64,000 bases of DNA from Paraburkholderia ultramafica (GTDB lineage Bacteria; Pseudomonadota; Gammaproteobacteria; Burkholderiales; Burkholderiaceae), in contig NZ_CADIKK010000019.1 in NCBI RefSeq assembly GCF_902859915.1, forward strand, positions 1 to 64,000, written 5' to 3'. A program made the translations under genes and the position numbers. Each line of letters starts with the position of its first letter. Position 1 is the stretch's first letter. The notes beneath the pieces were generated by a model, which saw only the letters and a program-made list of their open reading frames with translations, ran no database searches and was not told the origin of the DNA. Below, piece after piece: positions 35,001-45,300 of the stretch.

Positions 35001-38000
35001 TAAAACCCTCGTCCTGCCAATAGCTGCTAGCCACTGCTGCTGCAAGCGCACCCTGAAAGACAACATATGTCTTCGCGACAGTCAAATCCGTTTTATATCC
35101 AACCCAAACAGCGTCTGTCTCTTCCTCGAGTCCCGAAAGGCGATTGATTATCTGGTCAATCTGACGAAGTTCTCGCATGCGGATGAGGTCTTCACGTGCC
35201 GTGTCGCCACACTGGCCTCGACTAACCGGGTCGAGACCAACGTCTTCCCAGGCCGCGCGCACGCGAGCCTGTTCCAGGGCAGCCTGGAAACCAAGCGAAG
35301 CCCGCGCGACATCGAGTTCCGTTTTTAGTCCCAGCCATGCGTTCGATGTCGGCAGCGACAGGTCGTCGAGCGCTTTGATTTCATCCTGAAGTGAATCAAT
35401 CTGCTTGAGGCGTTCGATGTCACCGCCAACATCTGGCTCACCTCCGCCCGTCGAAAGGTCCACGAGTTTCTTCGTAAGCGAGCGGCGGCGCATCATGCTC
35501 ATCGGCCAGGATGACTCCTGCAGTTCCCGCCAATCGAGCTGGAGCTGCTGAACCGTTGCCGTCGAAATACCTTCTTTGTATTTGAGCGACAACTGGTCAA
35601 CCACGTCCTGGCGCTTTCGCAGGAGCTCAATGCCAGAGGAAAGGCGTAACCTTAGCGATTCATTCCACGGCTGGGAAAGCTGCGAATGAAGTTCGTGATA
35701 CCGAGCGAGCTGAACGATACCTTGTCGCACATCCTCCAAGACCTGGTTGCCGCGCGGCGCCGAAAGCGAAGCGTGCAGCTCGCGGTGTCGCTCGACCAAT
35801 GGTTTCGCGACGCGCAGGTTATCTGTAATTGTTTTTGCATCAGGACGCAGAACGAACTGCCAATCGTGCCCGGATGCAGACTGCAACGTCGCAGCCAAGA
35901 GACGCAGTCCTTCCCTAACACGCGTGTCGAGAACAACTGGTGGCAGCCCAACGGCCGCACTCAATTGCTCGGTTGCCGCTTCAAAACGGGCGACAGCTGG
36001 GCCAATCGCCCGAGCCGCCTCGAGGAGCGCGGCCTGCCACAGCGGGGACCATTCAGTTTGAACCACGTGAGCGAGCGGGCTGGAGGTCAACTGCCCCTCT
36101 CCCATCACCTTTGCGTGGACGCCCAGCAGCTCTGCCGTCTCGCGCAGCGTTCGCATACCGACTGAATCGTGAACCCGAGCGGACGGCCATGACAGCTGCA
36201 GGACGGGCAAGTCATGCCCGGAGACAACGCGGCCGATTGCCTCATATACACTGAGCCCATTCGGGTATCTCAGATGCAGACGTTCAACATACCCATTCAA
36301 CCGGTTGCGCAATCCCTCCAGTCGAGCGGCTTCTGCATGCCATTCATCGGGTTCCATGGCCGCAGCGGAATCCCATGAGGTACGTAGCTGCTCGAGCACT
36401 TCCGTCTTACGTGCTTTGCTGGAATGCAATTCAAGGCAGAAGTTGCCAAGACCAACATCGGCGAGGCGTCGGTACACGACATCAAGCGCCGCCATCTTCT
36501 CTGAGACGAATAGCACACGCTTTCGTTCCGCCAGACATTGTGCAATCAGATTCGAGATGGTTTGGCTCTTCCCGGTTCCCGGGGGCCCAATCAGGACGAA
36601 GTCCTTTCCTTTGCTTCCCGCCACGACCGCGGAAAGCTGCGACGAATCGGCTGGCAACGGGCAGAAGGTGTTCTTCACCGGCAGTTCTGCGTCGAGCCTT
36701 CTGGCGTCAGGAAACTCAATCGTGCTCTCATAGGAATCGCGCGGCGTTTCAATAAGATGCCTTACGACCGCGTTCTGTTTGAGCTGCTCGGTTCGTTCGG
36801 TCAAATCCTTCCACATCAAATATTTTGCGAAAGAGAACGTAGCGAGAACGACTTCTTCGACTACCTCCCAGCCCTTGATGTCCTTGACTGCACTCGATAC
36901 GGTTTTCCAGATTCCCGCGACATCCAGGCCAGAATCATCCTTCGGCAGCTCGGTGTCCTCGATGCCCAGCTCCAGTTCGAAATCCTGGCGAAGCATTTCA
37001 ATCAGCGTCGGATTGAAACGCGGTTCGTCATCGTGCAAAGTCAGGCTGAACCCCGAGCGCGCGCTTCGCCGCTCAAGCGACACAGGAACAAGAATGAGTG
37101 GCGCGCGATACTTCTTGTCGTCCTTCGCTTCGCGCGTCCAGGAAAGAAAGCCCAGCGCCAGATATAAGGTGTTGGAACCGCCCTCCTGCAAGTTTGTTCG
37201 TGAGGTCCGAAAGAGCTCGACCAGACGAGTGTCCATCTCGTCTTGCGAGAGCCCGACGAAAACTTCTTTTCGCTTCAATGCGTCAATCGCATGGGAACGA
37301 CGAATGTTTTCGCGCTCCCGTGCTTCGTGGATTGCCTGGCTACGTGGGTCGTTGCCGTCCATAAGGTCGGGACGCGTGAGCAGCTTGATGGCGTGCCCCT
37401 CCGCCAGAATATCTTCCAATTGGCCGGGGTCTGGCGCTTCTAGCTTCAGCGATTTCTTGCCGGCCTTGAAACTGAGCAGATTATTGCGAAGTGACAGGTC
37501 AAGCAGCTTCCGTTGCCAACGGGTCAGCCGGTCCTCCGGGCGCTCGACAGCCTTGTCTTCCGGGGAGCGCTCCAGTTCCTCTGGCAATTCTGGAGCGACC
37601 TCGAACCCTCTCTCGAGATTGACTTCTTCCGTCCCGACAGTCCCACGTTCAATCGCCTGCTCGCTGGCAAGCGGCTTGATACGCTGCATTCGCGCGCGGC
37701 GGATGTCGATAGCCAAGTGGAATTTTCGCTCCGCCTCTTCGGAAATCTGCTCCTCGCCGTTCGCAATAGCAAAGCTGAATGCCGGATGGGGGCGATGCGT
37801 GAGCATCGTCGACTCAAACAGCACCATCTCCTTCAATTTCACACGTTTCCGGAGCGCCGTAACATCGTCGATAACGGACGTCGAGAATTCTTCGGGTTTC
37901 AGCCAGACGCCTGGGAATGCGTGTCCATCCGTGAAAATGAGAACAGCGTTGAGACCGGCCTGTTCGAGCGCTGCACACACAAACAAAGCGAGGTCGAGAC

Positions 38001-38700
38001 AGGTCCCAAGGCCCGAGTCGGCTATCTGGCTGGGACTACGCACCTTCTGCCCAGACTGTTCGAAGCTTGCCGGCGGCACCGCATAGTCAATGCCCATCGA
38101 GCCGATGGCATTCCAGATGGCGGATGCCAATTCCCAAGCTCGCTTTGCACCTTCCTGATACCCGTTGATAGCCCCTGACTTGCCTGCTTTGTGAAGGACG
38201 TCCGCGGCCTTCTTCAGGACCCGCTCCACCGCCTGTTCGTTCGGCTGAACGAATGCCGCGACCATATCGGGAAGAGCCGTTAGGCCGCCCCACTGGTTAC
38301 GTGGCAATAATTCGACGGTTGTCTCAAACGAAGCAAGCTCAACGGGACTTTCCAACCCCGCGGTCAGCTTGAAAGTAATGTGTGCCTTTTCCGACTCGGT
38401 CAGCCGGCCAAGAAGCGCTCCGTCCAGCGACAGGTCGAGGTCGCTGATTCGCACATCTTTTCCGGTCGCGACATGGTCCAAGTGCCATGTCTTCGGCTTG
38501 AAAAACGACGGCTCGGAGAACGCGGTAAGCCTCAACTCCTTGATGTCATCGGTCGTCTCGTTGGCAAGCGAGAGTTCGTGGACAACCGGAATGGCATTCT
38601 GGAAATCGGCCAGATTTATTTTGCCAGCGAGCGCAGCTTTAATCCGCACGCAACGTGGTTCCTCCGGCGTTTCTGCCGGCTCAACAATAGTCTCGTCCAT
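32080..38700 (-). CDS. Giant DUF4011-helicase-endonuclease protein (Hhe-like anti-phage candidate)
   Basis: A protein of about 2206 residues. In order: an N-terminal beta region; a transglutaminase-like core (GTCLDLALFVCAALEQAGLN, about 233); the DUF4011 motif WQRKLLDLSLRNNLLSFK (about 397); superfamily 1 helicase Walker A GPPGTGKSQTISNL (about 703); DExx FDEASQIPVWD (about 1555); LSWHYRSRHESL (about 1630) and NVAITRARQELRV (about 1797); an MTES_1575/Vsr-like PD-(D/E)XK nuclease (SPFEKAV, AFRIDLGVV, GVECDGATYH, about 1855-1910); and a DUF3320 region near 2070-2150. This matches the single-gene Hhe type defence helicases as I recall them. ATG 38700 (after GGGGG) is preferred over TTG 38739. 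No frame break was seen. Confidence 0.9.
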   Translation of the reverse strand: MDETIVEPAETPEEPRCVRIKAALAGKINLADFQNAIPVVHELSLANETTDDIKELRLTAFSEPSFFKPKTWHLDHVATGKDVRISDLDLSLDGALLGRLTESEKAHITFKLTAGLESPVELASFETTVELLPRNQWGGLTALPDMVAAFVQPNEQAVERVLKKAADVLHKAGKSGAINGYQEGAKRAWELASAIWNAIGSMGIDYAVPPASFEQSGQKVRSPSQIADSGLGTCLDLALFVCAALEQAGLNAVLIFTDGHAFPGVWLKPEEFSTSVIDDVTALRKRVKLKEMVLFESTMLTHRPHPAFSFAIANGEEQISEEAERKFHLAIDIRRARMQRIKPLASEQAIERGTVGTEEVNLERGFEVAPELPEELERSPEDKAVERPEDRLTRWQRKLLDLSLRNNLLSFKAGKKSLKLEAPDPGQLEDILAEGHAIKLLTRPDLMDGNDPRSQAIHEARERENIRRSHAIDALKRKEVFVGLSQDEMDTRLVELFRTSRTNLQEGGSNTLYLALGFLSWTREAKDDKKYRAPLILVPVSLERRSARSGFSLTLHDDEPRFNPTLIEMLRQDFELELGIEDTELPKDDSGLDVAGIWKTVSSAVKDIKGWEVVEEVVLATFSFAKYLMWKDLTERTEQLKQNAVVRHLIETPRDSYESTIEFPDARRLDAELPVKNTFCPLPADSSQLSAVVAGSKGKDFVLIGPPGTGKSQTISNLIAQCLAERKRVLFVSEKMAALDVVYRRLADVGLGNFCLELHSSKARKTEVLEQLRTSWDSAAAMEPDEWHAEAARLEGLRNRLNGYVERLHLRYPNGLSVYEAIGRVVSGHDLPVLQLSWPSARVHDSVGMRTLRETAELLGVHAKVMGEGQLTSSPLAHVVQTEWSPLWQAALLEAARAIGPAVARFEAATEQLSAAVGLPPVVLDTRVREGLRLLAATLQSASGHDWQFVLRPDAKTITDNLRVAKPLVERHRELHASLSAPRGNQVLEDVRQGIVQLARYHELHSQLSQPWNESLRLRLSSGIELLRKRQDVVDQLSLKYKEGISTATVQQLQLDWRELQESSWPMSMMRRRSLTKKLVDLSTGGGEPDVGGDIERLKQIDSLQDEIKALDDLSLPTSNAWLGLKTELDVARASLGFQAALEQARVRAAWEDVGLDPVSRGQCGDTAREDLIRMRELRQIDQIINRLSGLEEETDAVWVGYKTDLTVAKTYVVFQGALAAAVASSYWQDEGFSVIERGSAGAVASADLKKMRELVALAGRLTEFDDLSAKTGGLWNGLQTKLEGIEPTLGFFEALSGALALMANSPEALAAVKNPIALLLGDSNVLLEPTGAIAGAGRMYAETLQTFNQAVTQFTVASGLPSSDTATLGALLPAALASRASDVLASSNRLNAWCAWRKTRAAALALGLAPVVAGVEHGAIQLGRVKEAFETDYCRWWLNAVVDVDDVLRTFVSAEHEKRIRDFRELDERFIGLTQAWVRAQLSAGHPSPDRVSRGSEWGLLRYEMQKKTRHLPLRELMTQASSAVMRLTPCLLMSPLSIAQYLPAETANFDVVIFDEASQIPVWDAIGAMARAKQVIMVGDPKQLPPTSFFDRAESDTDDTDVETELESILEECIGANLPTMKLSWHYRSRHESLIAFSNHRYYDGDLVTFPSPVTNDRAVSFNHVANGQYERGGARTNKPEAKALVADVVGKMKTPGFRDSGLTIGVVTFNSEQQSLIEDLLDEERRKDPSIEHFFLETQLEPVFVKNLESVQGDERDIMYFSTTYGPGVDGNMPMNFGPMNQQGGERRLNVAITRARQELRVFGSFRPEQMDLARTQALGVRDLKHFLEFADRGARALGEAVAGSLGDFDSPFEKAVSNALTERGWTLHPQVGVSAFRIDLGVVDPDAPGRYLAGVECDGATYHRSATARDRDKLREQVLRGLGWDILRIWSTDWWIDMQGTVEKIHRQLEELLAEQRAKRVQTEKEATVLAEQVIADVMAMPDEQAGQSSHPATQPSRGIDVAADAAALPVTYARNAAAAHSGDSAESCFMEVDLTLEGYAVDANAFFDVVYNPTLLRLIEHVVRVEGPVRDEVLARRIARAHGWVRTGAKIQDRVVRLASQHYSGDSEDVGTFFRAKGESGDMQIHFRWPVDGTARSVDEISLAELRALAFDMMRAGHDEESGVPAMAREVGLRKLNAGSRTRLEMAWSDATKASSRAGDA

Positions 38701-39225
38701 CTGGCCCCCAAAGCCTTCCGCTTGTACGTCTTCTCTCAATTTGATTATGCCGTCGCCCCGCCGCGTCCTATATGTCGAACAGGCACTCAGAATATGGGCT
38801 TTTTATGGAATGGCCCTTCCGGCGGATTTCGCGCCCCATCGCATAATCTCATATCGGTGGAGACACTAGCTATGGCGTGTACCGAAAATACCGCGTTTGC
38901 CCATCCACGTGGCAGTCGATTTAAAACGAATCGGTTCAGTCCGACGAGCTCCGGAATAACGAATAGAAGCAAATACGCAAACGATTGCGAGGCCGCTAGA
39001 AAGACTTTCCTTAGCACATTCGGGCCATGACACTGGGGGCTAAACGTCTGTGGTCGATGCTTACCAAGTCAATACACGACAATCGCGCGCCGGACGACGT
39101 GCCGCGAGCGTGATAACAAAAAACGCTCCTGCACACCCGAGATTATCCCTTTACGCGCTCGGTCGGCGTATGGCGCGCAGCTACAATATGCCCACAACTT
39201 GCGTGAATCGCCCTTGTTATTGCCC
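38701..39225. other. Divergent intergenic region upstream of the giant helicase gene
   Basis: About 525 bp between the helicase gene and the divergent gene at 39226. No persuasive gene is present; open frames here are short, in conflicting directions, and have poor composition. It presumably holds both promoters. I saw no strong dyad. Confidence 0.35.
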
Positions 39226-40074
39226 ATGACCGCTCTGACCACGAATTCGCATCTCGCCTTGATGTATGAACAGGCAAGCGCTTTCCTGAACCTTGACCAG
39301 GCAGCTCGCGCGCAGTCGGACTGGTTCAGAAGCTTTCGTGACGACAAAGATGTCCGCAGCTTCTTCAAGAAGAAGAAGGTGCTCGCGAAAGGCACCAGCT
39401 TGCAGGTCACGGTTATTTCACAGATTGCGCGCGCAGTTGTCGACTGTATCGAGGAAGGCGAGCCTGACTTGGCACCGACCGGGTCTGAAGTGCGGGACAT
39501 CATGAAGAGCGCTACAGACCTGGCGACCAAGCTGACTGCGGCGCCCTCTTCCTGGCTTACTCCGGGTGCCCGAACACGCGGCTTCCAAGAGCCGCTGCGG
39601 ACGCTCCAGACCATGCCGTCGATTGTGCCGGCTAGGACCGCAGGCCGCTTGCCGATGACACAGCGTCGAACGCTGATTCTTCGGCTCGCCCACGCCATCT
39701 GCGAGGTTTGCGACGAAATTCCTATTCGACTCATCACGGCGGTCGTCGCGCGCGCGTGGGAAGAGACCTTAGAACGTCAGGTATACGAGGTGCTGACTGC
39801 CGCCGAACGCGACAGTATCCGAGCGCTCGTCGAATCCAAGCGCAGGAATCAAGCCGACAGCGAGAACACAGCACATTTGGCGATAAGCCGGGCGAGCGTT
39901 CCGCGAAACCGTACTTCGCCGGTGCCCGATACCCGAACCGACGCCCAGCGGCTGACTCAGGCTCTCGAAATTGTGAGCGGGTTCGCCGATGAGACCGCGG
40001 CTATCGTGCTTCACGACGCGCTGAGCACCGCAGCCGCCGAACTTGGGATAGAGCCGAATTCGGCGGATGAATAA
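39226..40074 (+). CDS. Hypothetical protein, helical, divergent to the giant helicase
   Basis: A 282-residue soluble protein starting MTALTTNSHLALMYEQASAF. It is charged and mostly helical (LDQAARAQSDWFRSFRDDKD, LRLAHAICEVCDEIPIRLIT), with no signal peptide, membrane segment or recognisable catalytic motif. The region RSFFKKKKVLAKGTSLQVTV is strongly basic. An upstream start at 39199 would add nine residues without a better ribosome site. Its position next to a candidate defence gene is suggestive, but no role can be assigned. Confidence 0.6.
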   Translation: MTALTTNSHLALMYEQASAFLNLDQAARAQSDWFRSFRDDKDVRSFFKKKKVLAKGTSLQVTVISQIARAVVDCIEEGEPDLAPTGSEVRDIMKSATDLATKLTAAPSSWLTPGARTRGFQEPLRTLQTMPSIVPARTAGRLPMTQRRTLILRLAHAICEVCDEIPIRLITAVVARAWEETLERQVYEVLTAAERDSIRALVESKRRNQADSENTAHLAISRASVPRNRTSPVPDTRTDAQRLTQALEIVSGFADETAAIVLHDALSTAAAELGIEPNSADE

Positions 40075-40211
40075 AAAACCGCGGAAATTCGGCCTGTTTT
40101 CCGGCCTATTTACTCCGGATTTTTTACGGCCGAATTGGCTTGGTATATCGGTAGCAGTGTTTCGGGCCGACAGGCGAACAATACGTCCTGTCATAACTCG
40201 CACTGCATCGA

Positions 40212-40580
40212 ATGCAAAAACACACCAAACCGCAGAACTTCCAGTCCTTCGACAGCATCATTGCCAACTGGCCAGACAACACCGCCGAACATCAACGGGC
40301 GCGCCTGCTCCAGGCGATGAGGCTATGCGCGGGGATTACGACACTGGAGGCCACGCGGTACCTCGACGTCATTGACCCTCGGGCGCGAGTGGTTGAGCTA
40401 CGCAAAGAGGGTTATCGCATCATCACCTCTTGGGTATGCCAGCCGTCAGAGTGCGGCCGCCTCCACAATGTCGGGCTGTACACGCTTGCCGCCAATGCGA
40501 CCGACATCGGCATGGGCGCGAAAACGAAGCCTATGCGCGAGTCGGGCAGCTCCCAGTTGGTGCTTGCTCTCTGGCACTGA
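40212..40580 (+). CDS. Small winged-helix/HTH protein
   Basis: A 122-residue protein. Residues ~28-75 (HQRARLLQAMRLCAGITTLE, ATRYLDVIDPRARVVELRKE, GYRIITSWV) form the short helix-turn-helix seen in phage-type HTH proteins that read 'sequence of a locus sets direction by rules ... x-LR-x-x-GY-x-I'. The C-terminal ~45 residues are unrecognised. It probably binds DNA, perhaps regulating nearby genes. It converges on the HNH nuclease gene 13 bp away. Confidence 0.6.
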   Translation: MQKHTKPQNFQSFDSIIANWPDNTAEHQRARLLQAMRLCAGITTLEATRYLDVIDPRARVVELRKEGYRIITSWVCQPSECGRLHNVGLYTLAANATDIGMGAKTKPMRESGSSQLVLALWH

Positions 40581-40593
40581 TGTGCTTGAGGCA

Positions 40594-41364
40594 TCAGCTG
40601 GTTGTGTAGTTGATACCGTAGTGCCGCTCGCGATGGCAGTTCGGACACAAGGCCATCGCATTCTCAACGCTGTCGTCGCCGCCGTCCGCTAATCGTTGGC
40701 GATGATGCACCTCGAGGTACGGTCTCGCGTCTGAGCGCTTAAACGGTGCAGACTGCCCACATCCTTCGCATGTCCCATCAGCCCTCAGCAGGACTTCCGC
40801 GATGACGTCTGGATTCCGCCTGAATGCGCGGGTCAGTACGACGATTTGCTCGGGTTGCCTGTTTGCACTGGCGAGACGCTCTCTTCTCTCATCCGCAGAA
40901 GACTTCAGTGCGTTGAGGACGGCGGCGTCCAGATTCTCAGCGACCGTCTCGTGGACGGCCATCCCCTTCAGTAACTCGACGAACTCATCATGCACCTGGT
41001 GCAGTGCAGATTCCGGCCCCTTCGTTTTGCTCTGGAGATAGACGATATGGGACAAGAACGTGTCCAACGCGACGGATAGCGGGCCAGCGCCGTCTTGCGC
41101 AATATCCCCGAGGTAAAGCTTCCAGGCGTTAGCCGCGATAGTGGTCGCGAAGCTTTTCGCGCCGCGGCGCATTGCGACGTAACTACCGATGTAGCCCTTC
41201 GCAGCACGAGGCGATATTTCAGGATAGGTATTGCGCAATGCTCGTTCGGCCTGCGGTAGTTGCAGACTGCCAGCGACAACCGCCCGCGCCAATTCGAGCG
41301 CAGACTGAAATGCAGAAGATGGAACAAGGTATCGAGGCATGTCCGGATTCTCGAAAGGAGTCAT
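40594..41364 (-). CDS. HNH endonuclease
   Basis: A 256-residue protein whose C-terminal ~65 residues form an HNH/McrA-like nuclease: CEGCGQ, then PYLEVHHRQRLADGGDD and NAMALCPNCHRERHYG, with two CxxC zinc pairs and the conserved H-H, N and H. The N-terminal ~180 residues (helical, KGYIGSYVAMRRGAKSFATT) may provide target recognition, as in type IV restriction or defence nucleases. No methyltransferase is adjacent. It is the last gene of a run of six leftward genes (50071 to 40594) and may be co-expressed with the STAND and CBASS-like genes. The start has a CTGGA-type site. Confidence 0.82.
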   Translation of the reverse strand: MTPFENPDMPRYLVPSSAFQSALELARAVVAGSLQLPQAERALRNTYPEISPRAAKGYIGSYVAMRRGAKSFATTIAANAWKLYLGDIAQDGAGPLSVALDTFLSHIVYLQSKTKGPESALHQVHDEFVELLKGMAVHETVAENLDAAVLNALKSSADERRERLASANRQPEQIVVLTRAFRRNPDVIAEVLLRADGTCEGCGQSAPFKRSDARPYLEVHHRQRLADGGDDSVENAMALCPNCHRERHYGINYTTS

Positions 41365-41410
41365 TCCAGCGCTCCCGCCGCCTCAGATGCCACGGGGCCG
41401 CGGCGCGCAC

Positions 41411-42181
41411 TCATTTTAGCGCCGCCGTTGCGCTCCGCAGGTAGTCACGGGCCGCGTCAATCTTGTCCGGGTGTGTTTTCTCGCTTAGGTGGGCACGGTC
41501 CTTCTCGCCCAGGAAATACGCCGTGCGGTCCGGTTCCTCTTTGCGTGGATGCGGGAGACCATGAAGCACGCGTTCCTTGTTCAAGAATCCTTCCTTGGTC
41601 AGCCACTCGACGCCTCTCGATGCGGCCGCTCCCACCCGGATGAAGACCGCGTCTGGCATGGCTTTGGCCATCTTGCCGAAGTGGCTTCGCATTTGCAGGC
41701 GCAGCATCGGGTCTCTTTCGGGATGCCACCCGGCCCTGAAGTTCTCGCCGTTTTTGAACACGGGAAACTGAAGCACGGACGACACCTGCAACAAGTCGCC
41801 CGCGTCGCCGAACAGGTCTGCACTTGAGCTCAGACCCAACCACCGATGCACGCCAATATGCTCGAGGAGAGCAACGACGCGTTGGCGCGTCACCCCGGCA
41901 AAGGCGGCCGCGAGACTGGCGCGACGTAGCACCTCGCCCACGGGAGCACCCTCAAACAGTGCACGGTTCGCCTCGGTCAATGCAATGTCGGCCTGCGCCT
42001 TCCAAGGCGTGGCGTCCACGAGAACGAGCTTCGTCGTGGGATTCACCCACCCGAACGGCGCGTAATACACCACTAGGTCGCCGTTGCGGTGCATGCGGAG
42101 AGACGGAGATTGCGGGTCGCCTTGCGGGCCTCGGTAGTCCCGGATTGCAGATTCATACTTCTCGAAAAGCTCGAAATTCAC
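41411..42181 (-). CDS. Uracil-DNA-glycosylase-superfamily-like protein
   Basis: A 256-residue protein. LVLVDATPWKAQADIAL aligns by eye with the 'GITPGxxQ' motif A region of one UDG-like group. VLHGLPHPRKEEPDRTAYFL is in the place of the HPS/HPSG motif B loop, but Arg replaces Ser. The middle (SLAAAFAGVTRQRVVALLEH, SVLQFPVFKNGENFRAGW) also fits that group. The key PG of motif A reads PW here, so activity on uracil is doubtful; it may bind a damaged or modified base. It lies in the leftward run between the STAND NTPase and HNH genes, 46 bp from the latter. This is a moderate-confidence assignment from motif reading. Confidence 0.5.
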   Translation of the reverse strand: MNFELFEKYESAIRDYRGPQGDPQSPSLRMHRNGDLVVYYAPFGWVNPTTKLVLVDATPWKAQADIALTEANRALFEGAPVGEVLRRASLAAAFAGVTRQRVVALLEHIGVHRWLGLSSSADLFGDAGDLLQVSSVLQFPVFKNGENFRAGWHPERDPMLRLQMRSHFGKMAKAMPDAVFIRVGAAASRGVEWLTKEGFLNKERVLHGLPHPRKEEPDRTAYFLGEKDRAHLSEKTHPDKIDAARDYLRSATAALK

Positions 42182-42316
42182 TTCGTTTTGGTCCGTATAT
42201 GTCGTTTTGCGTAGTGCGGCGATACGCTTTGCATTAGCTTTCGTAGGCGAGCTGCCGCCGCTGTACGTTTCCGAACGTCTACGAGCAGCGCTGTGGCTAC
42301 GAGCCGTCGGCGGAGT

Positions 42317-45300
42317 CTAGTGCAGCCATCGTCCATGCTCGTCGATGAGTAACTCACGCCGCGCGCTACCTGTCTCGCGCAGTAGCCAGTGTAGGTTATC
42401 GCTTTCCGCCACATCATCCGAAGAGAGTTGCTGTCGTAGCAAGTGGTATAGAGTCTCTCGCGGGTAACTTCGCAACATGTTGGCCACGGCCTGAATATTA
42501 TTTAGGTTCCGTGGGTCTCCGACAACTCGATTCACCATGAATGAATGTGTCCATTCGAACGACATGTCATCCGCAGTCCTCAGGAAGTGACATAAGACAT
42601 CAGATTTTAAATGGCCTGACTGAGCAAGCCGCAACATCTGAGTCGGTGGAAAAAAACTCACCACATCAGCAAAAATCTGTGGAATCAACGGAATCAAACG
42701 TTCGCACGCCATCATTCGTTCAAAGAGCGCGTTGTTATATGTTGCCAACTTATCAAGCCGAGAGAGAATCTTCTCAGCCTTGTCATCGTCATTGGTGAAC
42801 GGTCCGAGAACGGCCTCGACTGCAACATCCGGGACAAATCGAAGTGCTTCAGGCGAATCGTGCTCATCCCAGGCAGTCACGAATCGGATATGCGCGTACC
42901 AACGTTCGAACGAAAGCTGTCCCATTGTTGGGTCCAGCTGCAGGGACAGCCCGGTCTTCCTCTTCCAGGACATGTACTCCTTCAGCACCAGCTTGGCATG
43001 GTAGCCTCCAAATACGTTTGGGTTGCGCAAGATTTGGCCGATGAGCCATGCCATCCCAAGCCGCTCGACCTTCCCGGCTACAAAGATAAGAGACTCTCCA
43101 ACGCTGGGTGCAATTCCAAGCCGTTGGCTCGTCTCATTGAATAGCCTTGAATTTAACTCCATAAGGAACGATTCAGGCACTTCGTCGAGTAGCGCAATTG
43201 CCTGAAGAGCGGCGACATATGGTTGCCCACCGAATGAAACAGGCAGTTCTGCGGTTAATTCAGGTAGTAACTTCTGTCCATGGCGCGCTATCAACACCTT
43301 CCACCCCGTATGGTAATAGCCGCGTTCTATCCATTCTCGGGCGGTTTCATCATCTATCTCAAGACTGACAGTTTCGGCTAAGCGATGGTGATGTTTTGCG
43401 CCAGGTTCTGCAAATGCGAGCCTTTGGAAGCGGGCGACCCAAGCGTCTCCAAGTTCCGGTACAGCCATCCCCAGGACTTCTTGAGCGCGCTTCGTCATGG
43501 ATGAAAATTGCTGAAGCAATTCCTCATACACCGCATCATCGCCACATGTAACAAGGATACGATTCGCTTGAAACCAAGCTGCGAACATGGTGCCTTGCGC
43601 TTGCGGATAGTTCCTCGCCAGCCAGAGCGCGAGCTCGCGGTTGATTCCTTTTTCAGAGGCAAATCTTAACTGCCATGGTTCCGATAAAAGGAGGTTTGGC
43701 AGGTGCTCGATTCCCCACTTTGGTATCTCATACCCGCAAGCTAACGCCGCGGCCAGCGCCAAATTTGGCTCGAGGAGGCCTCGATGGAACATCTGCTCCA
43801 ACCAAGGTAACCATCGCTCATCCCCAACAGTCGAAATAGCTTCAATGAATGTCGGGGTTCCTGGACCGCCCAGCCACAACGCGAGGGCCGCCTTATTTGC
43901 GAAGATGTTGTCAGACTTCAGAACGTCAACAATATCGCGGACGTACAGTTTTTCGCTCGCCAACTGATTGACTACGTTGAGCGCTTTCCCAACATGAGTC
44001 GCCCTGGCGGAATGCATGCTTGCGAGTGCAGCGCGGTATCGAACCGAGAGATTTGAGCTCTCAAACATAGACTGTAGCTTCGCGGAAAGCGTGGGCTCCA
44101 TAGACGCGCTTCCACGAAACGAATCGACTGTCGCCGCCAGTGATGCATCAGTAGTGGCGGTGGACGTTACGACGGCAGGGTCAACAAATTCCCCAGACTG
44201 GAGCGCTAAGGTCAGGCTCTCACGTGTCGCGAGTTGAAGAGCTGCTTGGTCGATTCGCGATTGACGTAGATAGCCAACACCCGCAAGCCAGCTCCAGTAG
44301 AGGTCATGCACAGCGATAGCGACGCTTCCACGCTGGATGATTGTGCCTAGCTGTCGTAAGACCAACGTGGGTTCGACTACTCCACGTGTTTCAGCAGCTT
44401 TCCGGAGCGCCGAAATGAACTTGTTGTACGAGCGGTCTCCTGAAAGCGAGAGTATCGCAACCGCTTCGGAAAGCACAGATTCGAACTGCTCAGGCGCGCC
44501 CTTCGAAAGGTGCCTGTGAAAATGGGCCATTAAGTCGCCCGTTGTTGCCATTGAGCCGCCCAAGAGCAAGTAGAGCGACAGCACCAAGGGTATCCTGAGC
44601 AAGTCCACCATCTCATCACTAATCATCGACGAGCGGTCGAAAGACTGTTCAACGGTTTTGCGAATCCGCATCGGGTCGAGGCGCTCGAGAGTCCAGCACC
44701 TGAACGGCGTATCGTTTGGGTCTCGATGCCGAGCACACACGATTACCCGAGTCCCCGCTAACACACGGAGAAGCTTCGTACGCTGCGAAAGATGCTCTCC
44801 GGCCGCAAACTCAGACCAGCCATCTAGTAAGATACAAATGCGAGGACTAGCTAGCATATCCTCAAGACTGGTATCAGGCAAAAGCGCCGTAATCTGCTGA
44901 AGAACCTCGTCGGCGGTCTTGAGACCTGCGATATGAAGCAAAAATGGCACACTCTCGTCGGATTCAAGGCCGGAAGCAAACTCCGACGCTTCTCTATTGC
45001 CTTTTGCGAGCAGGCTCGCCGTTATCCGAAATAAGGCGTGGCTTTTCCCCGCTCCCGGCTCAGCGTATACAAGATGATGCAATTCTTGATGCCGAAGAAG
45101 GTCTGAAAGCCGGAGTCGCGGTGACTGCTGTAAGTTTTGAGCGTCATCACTGACTACCCATCGGTCGACTTCCGAAAGTCTGTCCAATGCTCCGCGCACG
45201 CGAGAAGATACGTGAGGAAAGAGAGCCAACAGCGTCGGCGGTCGGCCGTTGTCGCTTAACGTTCTTGCGGCGGCTACTATTGCCGCAAAATCTAAGACGG

